Assembly: GCA_963575745.1 (NCBI GenBank)
Contig: CAUYUJ010008125.1
Location: 429,334-467,602, forward strand
Reading direction: 5' to 3'
DNA length: 38,269 nucleotides
DNA from: Prorocentrum cordatum
Lineage: Eukaryota > Sar > Dinophyceae > Prorocentrales > Prorocentraceae
Positions 18,853-28,945 of this stretch are shown here, piece after piece. The notes under the pieces were generated by a model, which was not told the origin of the DNA, ran no database searches, and saw only the letters and a program-made list of their open reading frames with translations. Made by a program: the position numbers and the translations under genes. The stretch's first letter is position 1. Each line of letters begins with the position of its first letter.

Positions 18853-19164
18853 ATGTAAACCCAACCACCATCAACGATGTTGGAATAAACCCTCCCTCCA
18901 AGCTCCTTTTTTTCATAGGCCACTACAGCGGTTGATTTTCACAAAGGGAGCTGTCTCGTTGAAACAGAACCGTTTGAATATCCTGAATCATGCCAACACA
19001 TTGTTTTCGGGACGTCAATGCCACGGATCAACTTGATTGTTGCGTCTTGACGATCCGGAATCGTGTCAGAAGGCCATTCCTGGGACTTCAACGCCGCGAA
19101 CCAGCGTAATTGTTGCACCCTCAAAGCCCCGAGCTTTTCCAAAACGCAATTTCAGGTACGTTGA
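18853..19164. other. Short unique interval, no gene recognised
   Basis: GCAACC-poor mixed sequence with two loosely similar sub-blocks (18990-19040 and 19060-19110, sharing GGGACxTCAAxGCC and TTGTTGC). It may be the start of the next tandem family. Confidence 0.4.
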
Positions 19165-19682
19165 CCATGGGAACCCGTGAAACTTGCATATTCTTTCAAA
19201 AAAACGAAGGTGCGCGTCCCTAGTGCGAGAGCCACATGTTAAAAAGGAACTGCCTTCAATCCGTGAAACTTTTGTTCTTTCACAACGAGTGCGCGCGGCG
19301 ATAAGGCAAAAACCACATTTTGAAACGGATCGCCCTCAATCCGTGAAGTTCTTTCCATTTTCACCACGAATGTGCGTGGTGCTAATGCGAGAACCACATT
19401 TTGAAAACGGATCGCCCTCGGTCCCTGAAGCTCTTTGCATTTTTTACAACGAATCCGCGCGGCGCTAAGGCGAGAACTACATTTTGAAAACAGGTCGCCC
19501 ATCATCCGCGAAGTTCTTGCCATTGTTTACAATGAATGTGCGCGGCGCCCAGGCGATAACCACATTTTGAAAATGACCCGCCCTCCATGTGTGAAGCTGT
19601 TGCACATGTTTGAATCGAATGCGCGCGTCGCTAAGGAGAGAACCACATTTTGAAAACGACCCGCCCCCCATCTGTGATAATG
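19165..19682. repeat. 81-83-bp tandem repeat, six copies
   Basis: The marker CCACATTTTGAAA (variant CCACATGTTAAAA in the first copy) begins near 19231, 19312, 19393, 19476, 19559 and 19642. Each unit carries CGCCCTCxxTCCGTGAA, a T-rich stretch, ACAACGAATGCGCGCGGCG and TAAGGCGAGAA. Confidence 0.85.
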
Positions 19683-20176
19683 TTTAAGCTTCAGGGCTAC
19701 AACTGATGAGGAAATATCAGGAGAAACGCCCGCTTCGGGGTGCGACAGGGATTTCTAGTTCATATTTGTGTATATCAAAGGAGCATGAAGTATTGATATT
19801 GATAGTTTTCCAGATTTCCAGGTTTTCCTGTTCTTCCGCGCGAGTTCCAGGGACGAATGGTCGAGCGCATTCCGTCGCGCAGGTTCTTTTCGCGATGTTC
19901 GCGGTGCATTTTTCGCGCATCGGAGCGCCCTCGAAGATTCCAAGCTGCATGCTGTGTTGCTCTTGGGGAGTCCGGGAGTCGCAGCTGCCATGGTGCTGTT
20001 TTCGAGGTAGCCCCTTCGAGTGCTGTTCGCGGGCGCAACGCGCGGCGCGCGCTGCGCCCAATCGCGCGCGGCGCGGCGCGTGAATCAGCCGGCCTCGCCC
20101 GTCAGACCGCCCGGACATTATTTCTGGATTGCAGAATGTGTCAGAAAACGTTTCCGCCTTTTTCTTGCGCAAGCGG
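19683..20176. other. Mixed sequence, no gene recognised
   Basis: An AT-rich start is followed by a GC-rich core (20030-20085, GCGCGGCG words). Frames on both strands are open for about 130-200 codons without recognisable motifs. Confidence 0.4.
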
Positions 20177-20345
20177 TTCGGGAATTTTTCAAAAAGGAGC
20201 CCGGAAATTTTCAAAAAAACACAGTTTTGAGGGGTGGAATGCGCCCGCCGCGCAGGACATCTGAAGAATTCTGAAATCCGGAATTTTTCAAAATGGACTT
20301 TGGAATTTTTCAAAACCGGCCCCAGAAATTTTCAAAAACTGTTCT
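20177..20345. repeat. Cluster of GGAATTTTTCAAAA words
   Basis: GGAATTTTTCAAAA or GGAAATTTTCAAAA appears about six times (20179, 20200, 20279, 20301 and 20325 region) at irregular spacing of 20-80 bases. The word is nearly self-complementary (TTTTGAAAAATTCC). Confidence 0.6.
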
Positions 20346-20755
20346 GGTATTGAAGTAGGCCGGACATGTTCAAAAACGTTCCCGGATTTGTTCATTTTTA
20401 CCCCCTGGGACTTTTCCAGAGTCGCGCATGATTTGCCTTGCCAGGTCTTTGGGAATCCACCGAGGCGCGCGGTGCGCGGCGGCGGGCGATGGGACGGTGC
20501 GCCACCGCCCCCCCCGCGCTCGGCAACGAAAAGGGGGGTCAGCAACTGCCAAACAGCCCCTTACGGGCGACCACTCGATGGAGAATGGGTGGCCGACCAG
20601 CGGCGCCAGCCAGAGTAGACAATACTCGACGCAAAGTGTACCCCGCGCGAAGGTTTTTAGAAATCCCGGAATCTCCGGAACGTATCAATAGCACGTTGTG
20701 TCAATAGATTTTTCTCGTCCTAATATATAGATACAAAAGAAAATGAATGGAGGTG
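20346..20755. other. Mixed sequence, no gene recognised
   Basis: GC-rich 20455-20620 holds a short pair of C7/G6 runs. No motif was seen on either strand. Confidence 0.4.
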
Positions 20756-20756
20756 G

Positions 20757-21130
20757 GTGAGGAAAAGGACAAAGAAACGGAGGGCGAAGAGGAGGAGGAG
20801 GAGGAGGAGAAAGAGGAGGAGGAGGAGGAGGATGGCGACGAAGAAAACGACGAACACAACGAATACCAATGAACATTTTTATACGGATAGTAATAATACG
20901 AATATTCAAAGTCATAATACAACGCACAAAACTATTAACACGACGGATAGTACCAATGGCAGCGATAGTAATTAGACAAGTGCAAATAATGACATTGCTC
21001 ATGCTAGTACCACTGATGAGGAATGGTGCTCATACTGATGGTAATGCCAATACCAATTCTAATACTTGGAATCGTAATGACATTAATCATAATGAACAAA
21101 AGAACAACACGAATGAACAATACTAGTGAT
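20757..21130. repeat. (GGA)n passing into AATACG-type AT-rich DNA
   Basis: GGAGGA triplets at 20785-20835 pass, through CGACGAACACAACGA, into AATAATACGAATA-type sequence up to about 21130. Confidence 0.65.
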
Positions 21131-21500
21131 ATCAGCCAGCGTTGACTCCAAATTGATCGGAGGACAGAAGGAGGACGCGAGGAGGATGTGAGGGGGACGA
21201 AAGGAGGACGCGAGCAGGACGGGAGGAGGATGGGAGGAGCACCATCGAGCAAGCGCAAGCAAACAAACGGAAGCAAGCAGGCGCAAACGAGCATAGGCAT
21301 ATGCATACGCATAGGTATAGGCATAGGGATAGGCATAGGCATCGGCGTAGGCATAAGAGTTAGGGGGATGCATAGTCATAGGCATAGGCATAGGCATAGG
21401 CATCGGCGTAGGCACAGGAGTTAGGGGGAAGCATCGTCATATACATAGGCATCAGCATAGCCATAGGAATTAAGGGGATGGGGGGTGGGGGTGGGGCATA
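21131..21500. repeat. GGAGGACGCGAG words and (GGCATA)n hexamer array
   Basis: 21165-21240 repeats GGAGGACGCGAG-type words. 21290-21470 is a hexamer array of GGCATA with GCATCGGCGTA and AGTTAGGGGGA interruptions that recur three times. Confidence 0.8.
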
Positions 21501-21659
21501 GGAATTAGGGGGGGGTCAACAAACCAACTAGTCGGGTTTGAGCTAGAACTCCTATAGGGCAAGCCTATTTGGAGAGTAACACGGAAAACTTGAACATGAA
21601 CAGTATTACGAAACATGAATTATATACTACTACTAAGAATCATAACGCTAGTACTACCA

Positions 21660-22095
21660 AACACAGGGGGAGGAGGATGAGGTGGAGGAGGAGGAAACAC
21701 AGGAGGAGGAGGAGAAGGAGAAGGATGAGGAGGACACTTAAGAGCAGTAGGAACTGGAGGAGGAAAACGCGGAGGAGGAATAGGACGAGGAAACGGAAGA
21801 GGAAGCGGGACAGGAAAAGGAGGAGGAGGAAGCGGAGGGGGATGAGGAGGACGAGGAGGAGGAGGAAGAGGAGGAGGAGAAGGAAGAGGAGGAAGAGGAG
21901 GAGGATGATGAGGGGGGGGTGGAGGAGGAAGCGGAGGAGGATGATGAGGAGGAATAATCACTATTATTATTATTCATAAGAAGAAGATGGGGAGGAGGAG
22001 CAGGAGGAGGAGGAGGATGAAGAGGAGGCGGAGGAGGAGGAGGAGGAAGAAGAGAAGGAGGCGGGGGAGGAGGAGGAGGCGATGGGGGAGGTATA
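21660..22095. repeat. Imperfect (GGA)n purine tract
   Basis: Over 400 bases of GGA, GAA and GCG-containing purine-rich sequence. A short ATTATTATTATT interruption occurs at about 21962-21976. Confidence 0.85.
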
Positions 22096-22715
22096 TTACC
22101 ATCGCGATCAACATTACTAACAAAACGGTGCATTATCATCATACGTTTTTTTCTTCAGAAGGGCAACATTCATGATGCTACGATTCTAAAGCTAGTGATA
22201 AACATAGTGTCAATATGAGGAAAACACTACGAGTAGCATTAATACTCGTATGGTTACGAAGCGCACTAGGAGGACGTGTACTAATACGAATAGCACGAAC
22301 CTGAAGTATTCATAAGCCATACAGTCATCTTGAGAAGGCGACTCGGGCTACGATCGCTAAGAGTAATATCAATACCACTCAGCATACGAATCCGAGCACT
22401 CATATCATACCTGATAGTAGTAGTAATCTTTATCGGGCTAACACTTGTATTCTGACTGCTATCATTAATGATGGTAACAATGTTAATGCTAATACTTAGT
22501 GCTGCTACTTACAACAACACTATCAATACTATGGGTATTAAACCTTAGAGTCATATGTGTGTTTTAGTTTTATCTGTAGTATAATTACATGTAAGAAGAC
22601 GTACGGGTACTATCCATTTTGCGGGTAGAGATGGTCTATTAGGATTGCGAATCACATTCCCACGCACGGTGCTACTAACGATCACATGGGTATTGGTAAC
22701 ACTAGCAATGCCATG

Positions 22716-22751
<36 letters not shown>

Positions 22752-22985
22752 ATACTAGTGCTAGCACTAGTACTGGTAACGCCGGGAGTACAAATGATAC
22801 TGTTAACAATTATACATACCACCACTAATAACACAGTAGTAATACGACTACGGATCAGACTACGACTCATAATAATCGCAATGCGAAGGAAGCTAGTATG
22901 CATACTACACGTAGCAATACTATCCTTTCTAATAATACACATACTAAGAAGACGACTTATCATCTTCACAATGCTAGTCATATAC
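22096..22985. other. AT-rich AATACT/AATACG low-complexity DNA; no gene
   Basis: Recurring ACTAATACGAA, GCTAGTA and AATACTA words with an (ACT)n run at 22718-22750. Frames read only Ile, Met, Thr and Ser runs. Confidence 0.6.
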
Positions 22986-23045
22986 TGTTAAGAAGAGGAT
23001 GATGATGAGCATGCGGAACAGGATGAGGAGGAGGTGGACAGAGGG

Positions 23046-23165
23046 GGATGATGATGATGTTGATGATGATGATGTTGATGATGATGATGCTGATGATGAT
23101 GATGCTGATGATGATGATGATGATGATGATGATGGTGATGATGATGCTGATGATGATGATGATGC

Positions 23166-23258
<93 letters not shown>

Positions 23259-23262
23259 CGAG
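23046..23262. repeat. (GAT)n microsatellite
   Basis: GATGAT triplets, nearly pure from about 23160 to 23258, with regular GTT and GCT variants in the first half. This gradient from ordered variants to a pure run suggests growth from one end. Confidence 0.95.
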
Positions 23263-23592
23263 GAGGAAGTGTCGGAGGAGGAGGAGGAGGAGGAGGAGGA
23301 GGGAGGAGGAGGAGTAGGAGGAGGAGGAGGAGGAGGAGGAGTAGGAGGAGGAGGAGGAGGAGGAGGGGGGAGGAGGAGGGGAGGGAGGGAGGGGGGAGGA
23401 GGGAGGAGGGAGGGACGGAGGGAGGGAGGATGGAGGAGAGGAGGATGATGAGGAGGAGGAGGGAGGATGGGAGGAGGGAGGAGGGAGGAGGGAGGAGGGG
23501 AGGAGGAGGAGGGAGGAGGAGGAGGAGGAGGAGGAGGAGGAGGAGGAGGAGCTGGAGGAGGAGGTGGAGGAGGTGGAGGAGGAGGAGGAGGA
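23263..23592. repeat. (GGA)n tract
   Basis: GGAGGA and GGGAGGA runs follow the (GAT)n block without spacer and end at a GGAATAATA junction. Confidence 0.95.
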
Positions 23593-24357
23593 ATAATATT
23601 AGTAGTAGTAATAATAAGGATAATACTATTCATAATAATTTTCATAACAACGATCATACTAATACTAGTAATAATGATATTACTAATACTAGTAATAAGA
23701 ATATTAATTATCATACTACATTGATAATACTATTGTAATAGTAGTATTAATAATACTAATAGTGCGAATAGGAAGAATACTATTACTAACAATAATAGTA
23801 TCAATAATACTAATACTGATGCTACTTATAATACCACTACTCATACTAATACTAATAATATCATTAACATTACTATTATTCTTAGTAGTATTATTATTAA
23901 TATTCATACCAATACTAATAGTAGTAATAATAATAATCATACTAATAATGATAATAATAATAAGAATGATAATCATACTAATAATAATACGAATAATACT
24001 AATAATACTAATACTACTAATAGTACTACTACTAATAATAATACTAGTAATAACAATTTTAGTAAGCAATAATCATGATGCTGATGATAATAATAATACT
24101 AATAATACTACTAATAATAATACGTTTCCTACTACTACTACTAATAATAATACTAATCATAATAGTAATAATAATAATAATGGTAATACTAATACTAATA
24201 CTACTACTACTAATAATACTAATAATAATAACAATGATATACTACTACTACTACTACTAATAATAATAATAATACTCATAATAATAATAATAATAATACT
24301 ATTATTATTGATAATAATAATACTAATAAAAATAATAATATTAATAATAATAAGACA
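23593..24357. repeat. (AAT/ACT)n low-complexity block
   Basis: About 760 bases made almost only of AAT, ACT, AGT and CAT triplets, nearly free of G+C apart from these. It is the third part of a GAT-GGA-AAT series of triplet blocks. Confidence 0.9.
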
Positions 24358-24360
24358 ATG

Positions 24361-24405
24361 AGGAGGAGGAAGAGGAGGAGGAGGAGGAGGAGGAGGAGGA
24401 GCAGA
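24361..24405. repeat. (GGA)n microsatellite
   Basis: Closes the AT-rich block. GC-rich, gene-like DNA begins after it. Confidence 0.9.
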
Positions 24406-24699
24406 ACATCAGGAGGGTAAGGTCGGTCACCCCCATGGGCGCGCACATAACCGTGCTCGCCACCTGGGTCAGAGATGTGCCCTTGTCAAAGGCGGCGGCG
24501 CGGTGGTTCGAACATAGCCTCTCATGGCGCATCACGGGTCGCGACTCGCGAAATTAACTGACCTCGATGCGGACGCCAGGCGAGGAGGGCGAGAAGGAAC
24601 AGCAGTAGCATGGGCAGCATTGACATGGTCAGCAGCAGCAGCAGGAGCAGCAGGAGGAGGAGGAGGAGGAGGAGGAGGAGGAGGAGGAGGAGGAGCCGG

Positions 24700-25669
24700 G
24701 CCAAGGAGCGGCCTCGACCAGCAGCCGGGGGCGTGCCCCAGCGCGCCGCGGCCGCCGCGCCTTCGCCAGCGCTGAAGAAGCGGCCGGCGGCCCCGGCGGC
24801 GTTCGGCGCGAGCGCCGCCAGGCCGGTCGTGGAGCCGCTGGGCGCCCGGGCTGCGAGCGCGCCGCCGCCGCAGCCGCACGCCGCCCTCCGCCGCCCGCCG
24901 CCGCTCGCCGCCGCTCGCCACCCGCCGCCGCTCGCCACCCGCCGCCGCTCGCCGCCGCCGTCGTGGCAGCCGCGTGGTGCACGGCGACGACGGCGGCGCT
25001 CCGCAGGCACGCCGTCGCTGGGAGCGATGGCGCCGCTTCCCGCCTCGTCGCGCCTCCTCATGGCCACCGCCAGCATCCGGGGCAAGGGCGTGGACGAGGC
25101 GGGCCCGCCGCGGCCTCCATCTCCGCCGGCGTCGCAGCAGGGGCACTCGAGCTCGCCGGGCCCGTGGCGCCCCACAAGCCCGCGCAAGTCCTTCTTCCCG
25201 CGCCCCGAGCCCGTCAGCAGGGTCCCCGGCTTCGTGCCCGCATATACTAAGCCGGGGTCTGTGCCCATACATCCTGAGTCGCCGAGGTCGGCTGCGGCAA
25301 GGGCCAGGACGTCGGACGAGCCGAGCTCTGGAGAGGGGGCCGAGGAGGAGGGGGCAGCGGAGGAGGAGGAGAAGGAGGAGGGAGAAGAGGGTGCGCCGAA
25401 GAAAGCGGCACCGAAGAAGTTTATTTTCGGCGGGCGTGCTCCCGCGGTGCGCCTGGCGCCCGACCTGGTCCAGGAGGAGCGGCGCGCAAGGAAGCTGGCG
25501 GGGATGGAGACGGGCGCGCGGATGGTGAAGGCTCTCGTGAAGTCGGAACCGCGGCCAGAGGCCGTTCTGGTGCCAGAGGCGCACCTCGTCAAGGCGGTCT
25601 GCTCTGTCGAGCTGACGTGCCACGAGGTTTCGGTCTCGCCAGCGCGGCCACGGGTGGCGCTTGGAAAGA
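24700..25669 (+). CDS. Unrecognised GC-rich coding exon, truncated by the assembly gap
   Basis: One frame stays open from about 24610 to the N gap. The first part (24655-24697) is arginine runs from a (GGA)n tract and is probably not exon, so I start after it. The translation moves from Ala/Pro/Arg-rich low complexity (to about 25060) to more protein-like sequence: GKGVDEAGPPRPPSPP, an acidic EEE-rich patch (25330-25395), AAPKKFIFGGRAPAVRLAPD (25407-25466), and helical LVQEERRARKLAGMETGARM. The opposite strand is also open, so strand choice rests on the basic and acidic patches and the KKFIFGG stretch. No domain recognised. It could be an internal exon of a longer gene, since (TCC)n pyrimidine DNA, a common 3' intron end here, follows the gap. 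Confidence 0.35.
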
Positions 25670-25769
25670 NNNNNNNNNNNNNNNNNNNNNNNNNNNNNNN
25701 NNNNNNNNNNNNNNNNNNNNNNNNNNNNNNNNNNNNNNNNNNNNNNNNNNNNNNNNNNNNNNNNNNNNN
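25670..25769. other. Assembly gap of 100 N
   Basis: Exactly 100 unknown bases, a conventional scaffold placeholder. The real distance and the identity of the join are unknown. The right edge is a (TCC)n run, so a repeat probably broke the assembly. Confidence 0.98.
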
Positions 25770-25913
25770 TCCTCCTCCTCCTCCTCCTCCTCCTCCCTCC
25801 CCCTCCACAATTACACAATATGATTTCTACTCTCCTCTCTCCCCAGGTGGCGTCCGGGGAATGTCGGCCCCCCCTCCGCGTACTGTTTTTTCGCACAGGG
25901 TTTCCGTTTTGTT

Positions 25914-25959
<46 letters not shown>

Positions 25960-25975
25960 CTTTGTTTTGTGTGTG

Positions 25976-26038
<63 letters not shown>

Positions 26039-26219
26039 TGGTGTGCGTGTGCGTGTGCGTGTGCGTGTGCGTGTGCGTGTGTGCGTGTGTGTGCGTGTGT
26101 GAGAGAGAGAGAGTGTGTGTGTGTGTGTTAAGCAATAGTATATATATAGATGCATCTATACATTTATATATGTAAGTATATACATATATGTATGTATGTA
26201 TGTATATATATAAATAAAT
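25770..26219. repeat. (TCC)n, long (GT)n/(GTGC)n and (TATG)n microsatellites
   Basis: (TCC)n at 25770-25800, (GT)n with GC interruptions at about 25918-26128, GAGAGA at 26101-26112, and TATA/TATG repeats at 26138-26219. The bases between 25801 and 25917 are unique, without a gene. Confidence 0.9.
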
Positions 26220-26221
26220 AA

Positions 26222-26370
26222 GTCTGCTCTCGCTGAAGCGCTGGCGTCATTTTCGGGCTACCGCTCGTTCCGAAATCGTGCTCCCGCTGCAGCGCTGGCC
26301 TCATTTCCGCGCTTCCGCTCGTTCCGAATCGTGCTCCTGCTGCAGCGCAGATGTCATTATTTCGAGCTCC
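26222..26370. repeat. 54-bp tandem repeat, three copies
   Basis: GCTGxAGCGCTGGCxTCATTT-type units begin near 26232, 26286 and 26339. Each is followed by a CGCTCGTTCCGAAATCGTGCTCC-like block in the first two units. Confidence 0.8.
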
Positions 26371-26639
26371 ATGCCCCAGCATGGTTTTCGGTCCTTCCAA
26401 GTAGGCCCCAACATCTAGAGAATGGCCTCCCGAAGAAACCATCGGAAGTGATTACACATTCGGTGCCGATTCGTTGATTTATTGGGCCGCAGAAGCCCCC
26501 ACTTTGGGGCGTCGCCACGCCATGCAATGTCATGCTTCGCGTTGATCTTCGACGCCATGCTATGCCATGTAAATGCTATGCCATGCTGCGACACCCGATT
26601 GGGTGGATCGAGGGGAGATCCGCGCCATGGCAAGGGATG

Positions 26640-26697
26640 GGAGGGGGAGGGGCAGGGCGTCAGACATGACGCGAGAGCTCCTAGCTTGTCCTCCTCC
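26640..26697 (+). repeat. Dispersed 40-bp end-repeat, copy 1
   Basis: GGGAGGGGGAGGGGCAGGGC, then GTCAGACATG and CTCCTAGCTTGTCCTCC. It matches 29187-29245 in the same orientation and 29505-29557 in the opposite one. In copies 1 and 2 it runs into a (TCC)n pyrimidine tract. Confidence 0.65.
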
Positions 26698-27043
26698 TCC
26701 TCCTCCTCCTGCTCCTCCTTGGTCGCCTCGGCTGGCGGGCCCCACGAGGGACTCCGCATCAGGCTCCTCTGGCGGCCTCCTCGGCCGTGCGGCGCCTCCG
26801 GGCGCTCGGTGTGCAGCTCTTCTCTTGGTCGTCGCCTCGACGGGCTGGCCTCTCGAGGGGCTCCGTCTTTTAGCCGCCTCCTCCGCCGCCGCCGCCGCCT
26901 CCTCCTCCTCCTCCTCCTCCTCCTCCTCCTCCTCCTCCTCCTCTCCCTCCTCCTCCATCCTCCTCCTCCATCCTCCTCCTCCATCCTCCTCCTCCTCCTC
27001 CTTCCCGTCTCCCCCCCCCTCCTGTAGCTCCCCCGTCGCCCAG

Positions 27044-27355
27044 GGGAAGGCGACCCTCTCACCGCCCCCAGTGCTCCACCTCGGCCTGCCCCGGCAGGCC
27101 CTCAGGAGCTACGTGGGCCACGTCGCGAAGGTCGTCGCCAGGGCCAGCGAGGACGCCCCCAGGATCCGGCCCGACGCCTCGGTACGGGAGGCCGAGGCGG
27201 CCTTGAGGGAGGTGCACAGGGTCCACCAGCTCAGACTGGAGAGGTACCGAGACTGGCTCGCGGAGACCGCCTGCTGGGCTGGCGTGCCAGAGGCCTGGCG
27301 CGCCAGGCGGGACCTCGCCGCGGCGGACCCCGCGGACGCGAGGGCGACCTCCGAG
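27044..27355 (+). CDS. Unrecognised host gene, penultimate exon
   Basis: Upstream lies a long pyrimidine tract (26880-27035) ending in CCCGTCGCCCAG, a good 3' splice signal, and the frame is in phase from the first base after that AG. The translation (GKATLSPPPVLHLGLPRQA...) becomes strongly helical and charged: VREAEAALREVHRVHQLRL, then ERYRDWLAETACWAGVPEAW and ARRDLAAADPADARATSEE. It joins in frame to the exon at 27728. No domain recognised; it may be part of a coiled or helical-bundle protein. An exon upstream of the pyrimidine tract (26715-26875 is GC-rich and open) may exist but cannot be defined. Regular amphipathic helices argue that this frame is genuine. Confidence 0.5.
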
Positions 27356-27727
27356 GAGCTCAGCTGCCCCGATGCGCCCGTTCTGAGACGCAGCACGTGC
27401 CGTGTTCAGAACGTCCGTGTTGACCCGCTGCGTGTTGGCCCACGTTTTGGCGAACGTGTCGCGCCAAGCGTACGATTTCAGTCTGCGTGTTGAGCTCCGT
27501 GTCAGCACGCTGAGGAGGGGTGCGTGTTGCGTATTGGGGCAACTACAGTCAACCCGCACAGTAAGGTTGGGCAACCTTCCCAAGGGTACCCTTGCATCCT
27601 TGCCTCCTCCGTCCATCCTTGGCCACTTTCGTCGGCCGCACCCCGCTCGAGAAGCTCCGACAGGGGCGTCCAGGGCCCCCGCATCCTCAACGCGCACCCT
27701 TCTGATACGGGCCGACTGTAAGCCGAG
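27356..27727 (+). other. Candidate GA-AG intron flanked by a 10-bp direct repeat
   Basis: CCGAGGAGCT occurs at 27351-27360 and again at 27723-27732. Placing the junction after the first GAG gives an intron that starts GA and ends AG, with AG|G at both borders, as reported for many dinoflagellate introns. Splicing joins ...ATSEE to LRRSAEMVRQAY in the same frame and removes in-frame stops (the first at 27491). The exact junction is ambiguous within the repeat. Intron length is 372 bases, a multiple of three. Confidence 0.5.
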
Positions 27728-27871
27728 GAGCTGAGGAGGTCCGCAGAGATGGTCCGCCAGGCCTACCCCTCGCGGGGCCCCTACGAGGAGGCGCTCCGCA
27801 GGGCCGCCGAGGCCTGGCACGGCGCGCTGCGGGACCTCGCGCAGGCGGACGGGGGCGAGGCCTCGCAGTGA
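27728..27871 (+). CDS. Unrecognised host gene, last exon
   Basis: Continues the 27044 exon in frame: ELRRSAEMVRQAYPSRG, then YEEALRRAAEAWHGALRDLA, ending QADGGEASQ and TGA at 27869-27871. The periodic Ala/Leu/Arg pattern fits a helical protein, like the previous exon. A strong GC-rich hairpin starts 18 bases after the stop. Function unknown. Together the two exons give about 150 residues of C-terminal sequence. Confidence 0.5.
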   Translation, partial: ELRRSAEMVRQAYPSRGPYEEALRRAAEAWHGALRDLAQADGGEASQ

Positions 27872-27889
27872 GGCCCGCGGCGCCGAGAC

Positions 27890-27941
27890 GGCCCCGCAGC
27901 ACGGGGGAGGCCTCGAAGAGGCCTCGCCCCGCTGCGGGGCC
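27890..27941. repeat. GC-rich hairpin just after the stop codon
   Basis: GGCCCCGCAGC...GAGGCCTC faces GAGGCCTC...GCTGCGGGGCC around a GAA loop. About 24 base pairs with a small internal mismatch zone. It could be an RNA 3'-end structure or the centre of another inverted repeat. Confidence 0.7.
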
Positions 27942-28081
27942 GCCTGGGCGCCTTGCCCGCCCCGCCGCGGCGCGCTGCCGCCCGCCCCCTGGGGCCAGGG
28001 GCGATGGCACCTGGGGCTCGCCTGGATATCGCGGGCTGGCCGGGTGCGACGTTCCAGGCCCTCCCGGGCGTGGTCCCGCGT

Positions 28082-28284
28082 CCTGTATTCGACGGAACGC
28101 AACGCAGACCTTTCGCCGGAGTGACTTTTGGTGCGGGCCCCCTGGGGTCCCCCGATCGCCGAGGGCGAAGTGGCACCAGCGTCTTGCGCGCTTGTGTGTT
28201 GGCCCCCCGCGGCTCCCCAAAAAGCCGCGCACCAAAGGGCACTCTTACCCAGGGTCAATCTTGCGTGTAGTCGATGTACTTCTG
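28082..28284 (+). mobile_element. ~200-bp terminal-inverted-repeat element, copy 2
   Basis: Second copy of the element at 13555-13757. Left end: ATTCGACGGAACGCAACGCA, then GACCTTTCGCCGGAGTGAC. Right end: GCGCACCAAAGGGCACTC, then TACCCAGGGTCAATCTT and GCGTGTAGTCGATGTAC. The right end, reverse-complemented, gives AAGATTGACCCTGGGTA and GAGTGCCCTTTGGTGCG, matching the left end of both copies, so the terminal inverted repeat is roughly 50 bp. No coding capacity. It lies about 200 bp after the last exon of the host-like gene. Confidence 0.7.
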
Positions 28285-28440
28285 GGGCGGGGGGTTCTAC
28301 AGATCCACTGCATGGGGAGCCGGCGTCCCAGGCGGCGGCGGAGACGGTTTCGTCCCCTGGCGGGCCCCGAAGGCATCCATATGCGCTGCCTCTGGGGGCC
28401 TTGGGACATCGTGGTGGATACGTGCAAATCCTCGCCCCAT

Positions 28441-28615
28441 AGTGCTTGATGGGCAAATTTTCCACCGCCGCTACCATCGGTAGGACGGGGGAGAACGGAG
28501 GATGGGGAGGTCCTCCTCCTCCTCCTCCTCCTCCTCCTCCTCCTCGCCTTCCTCCTCCTTCTCCTACCTACCCTACCTATGGTAGTGGTGGTGGAAAATC
28601 GGCCCATCAGTACTG
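28441..28615. repeat. Inverted repeat with (TCC)n centre
   Basis: Left arm 28441-28483 (AGTGCTTGATGGGC...ATTTTCCACC...CTACCATCGGTAGG) and right arm 28573-28615 (CTACCTATGGTAG...GTGGAAAAT...GCCCATCAGTACT) are complementary over about 42 bases. The centre is GGATGGGGAGG then (TCC)n. This fits a miniature TIR element whose interior is a microsatellite. Confidence 0.75.
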
Positions 28616-28724
28616 GTGTCATTATGTGTTCGATCCTGCAGGCGCCCAGCTCTTCGTGCCGAAGGCCGCAAGAGGCCGCCGAGGCCCGTCGGAGACCGCC
28701 AGAGACCGCCGGCGACCGCTTTTA

Positions 28725-28945
28725 AGGATCGGGGCTTTGCTCCCGTCGTTCAGAATGGCGCCCTCGCCACAGCGTGGGCCACTTGTCTGAATCTTAGTCC
28801 TTCCTCGTCGTTGTCGCACCCCTCTTATCCCCTGCTCCGCTTTCCCCTGGTTCTCCTGCTCGTCCCGCTCCTTCCATTCCAGTTTCTGCTGCTGCTGTTC
28901 TTCCACGTCCTCCTCCTCCTCCTCCTCCTCCTCCTCCTTTCCCAT
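28725..28945 (-). repeat. Dispersed repeat, minus-strand copy (partner at 29690-29925)
   Basis: The minus-strand translation around DEQENQGKAEQGIRGVRQRRG and GAILNDGSKAP is similar to the plus-strand translation REEQEDQGKAEEGKRAGQHRRG and TTLNGGQSAD at 29690-29925. At DNA level, TCTGAACGACGGG and CAAAGCCCCGAT pair with TCTGAACGGCGGG and CAAAGCGCCGATT. The two copies are inverted about 750 bp apart. Each joins a (GGA)n tract. I cannot tell a true coding relic from a non-coding repeat. Confidence 0.55.

Noticed and set aside
23046-23592. Repeat blocks as a CRISPR-like or regularly spaced array
   Set aside because: Triplet microsatellite without unique spacers; eukaryotic context.
25918-26128. 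(GT)n tract as a Z-DNA regulatory element
   Set aside because: Dinucleotide repeats are common and no gene or promoter lies next to it; nothing beyond the repeat supports a role.
27059-28477. 472-codon minus-strand open frame opposite the 27-kb exons
   Set aside because: It crosses the TIR element, the hairpin and the proposed intron. The plus-strand exons have the better helical composition and splice signals.
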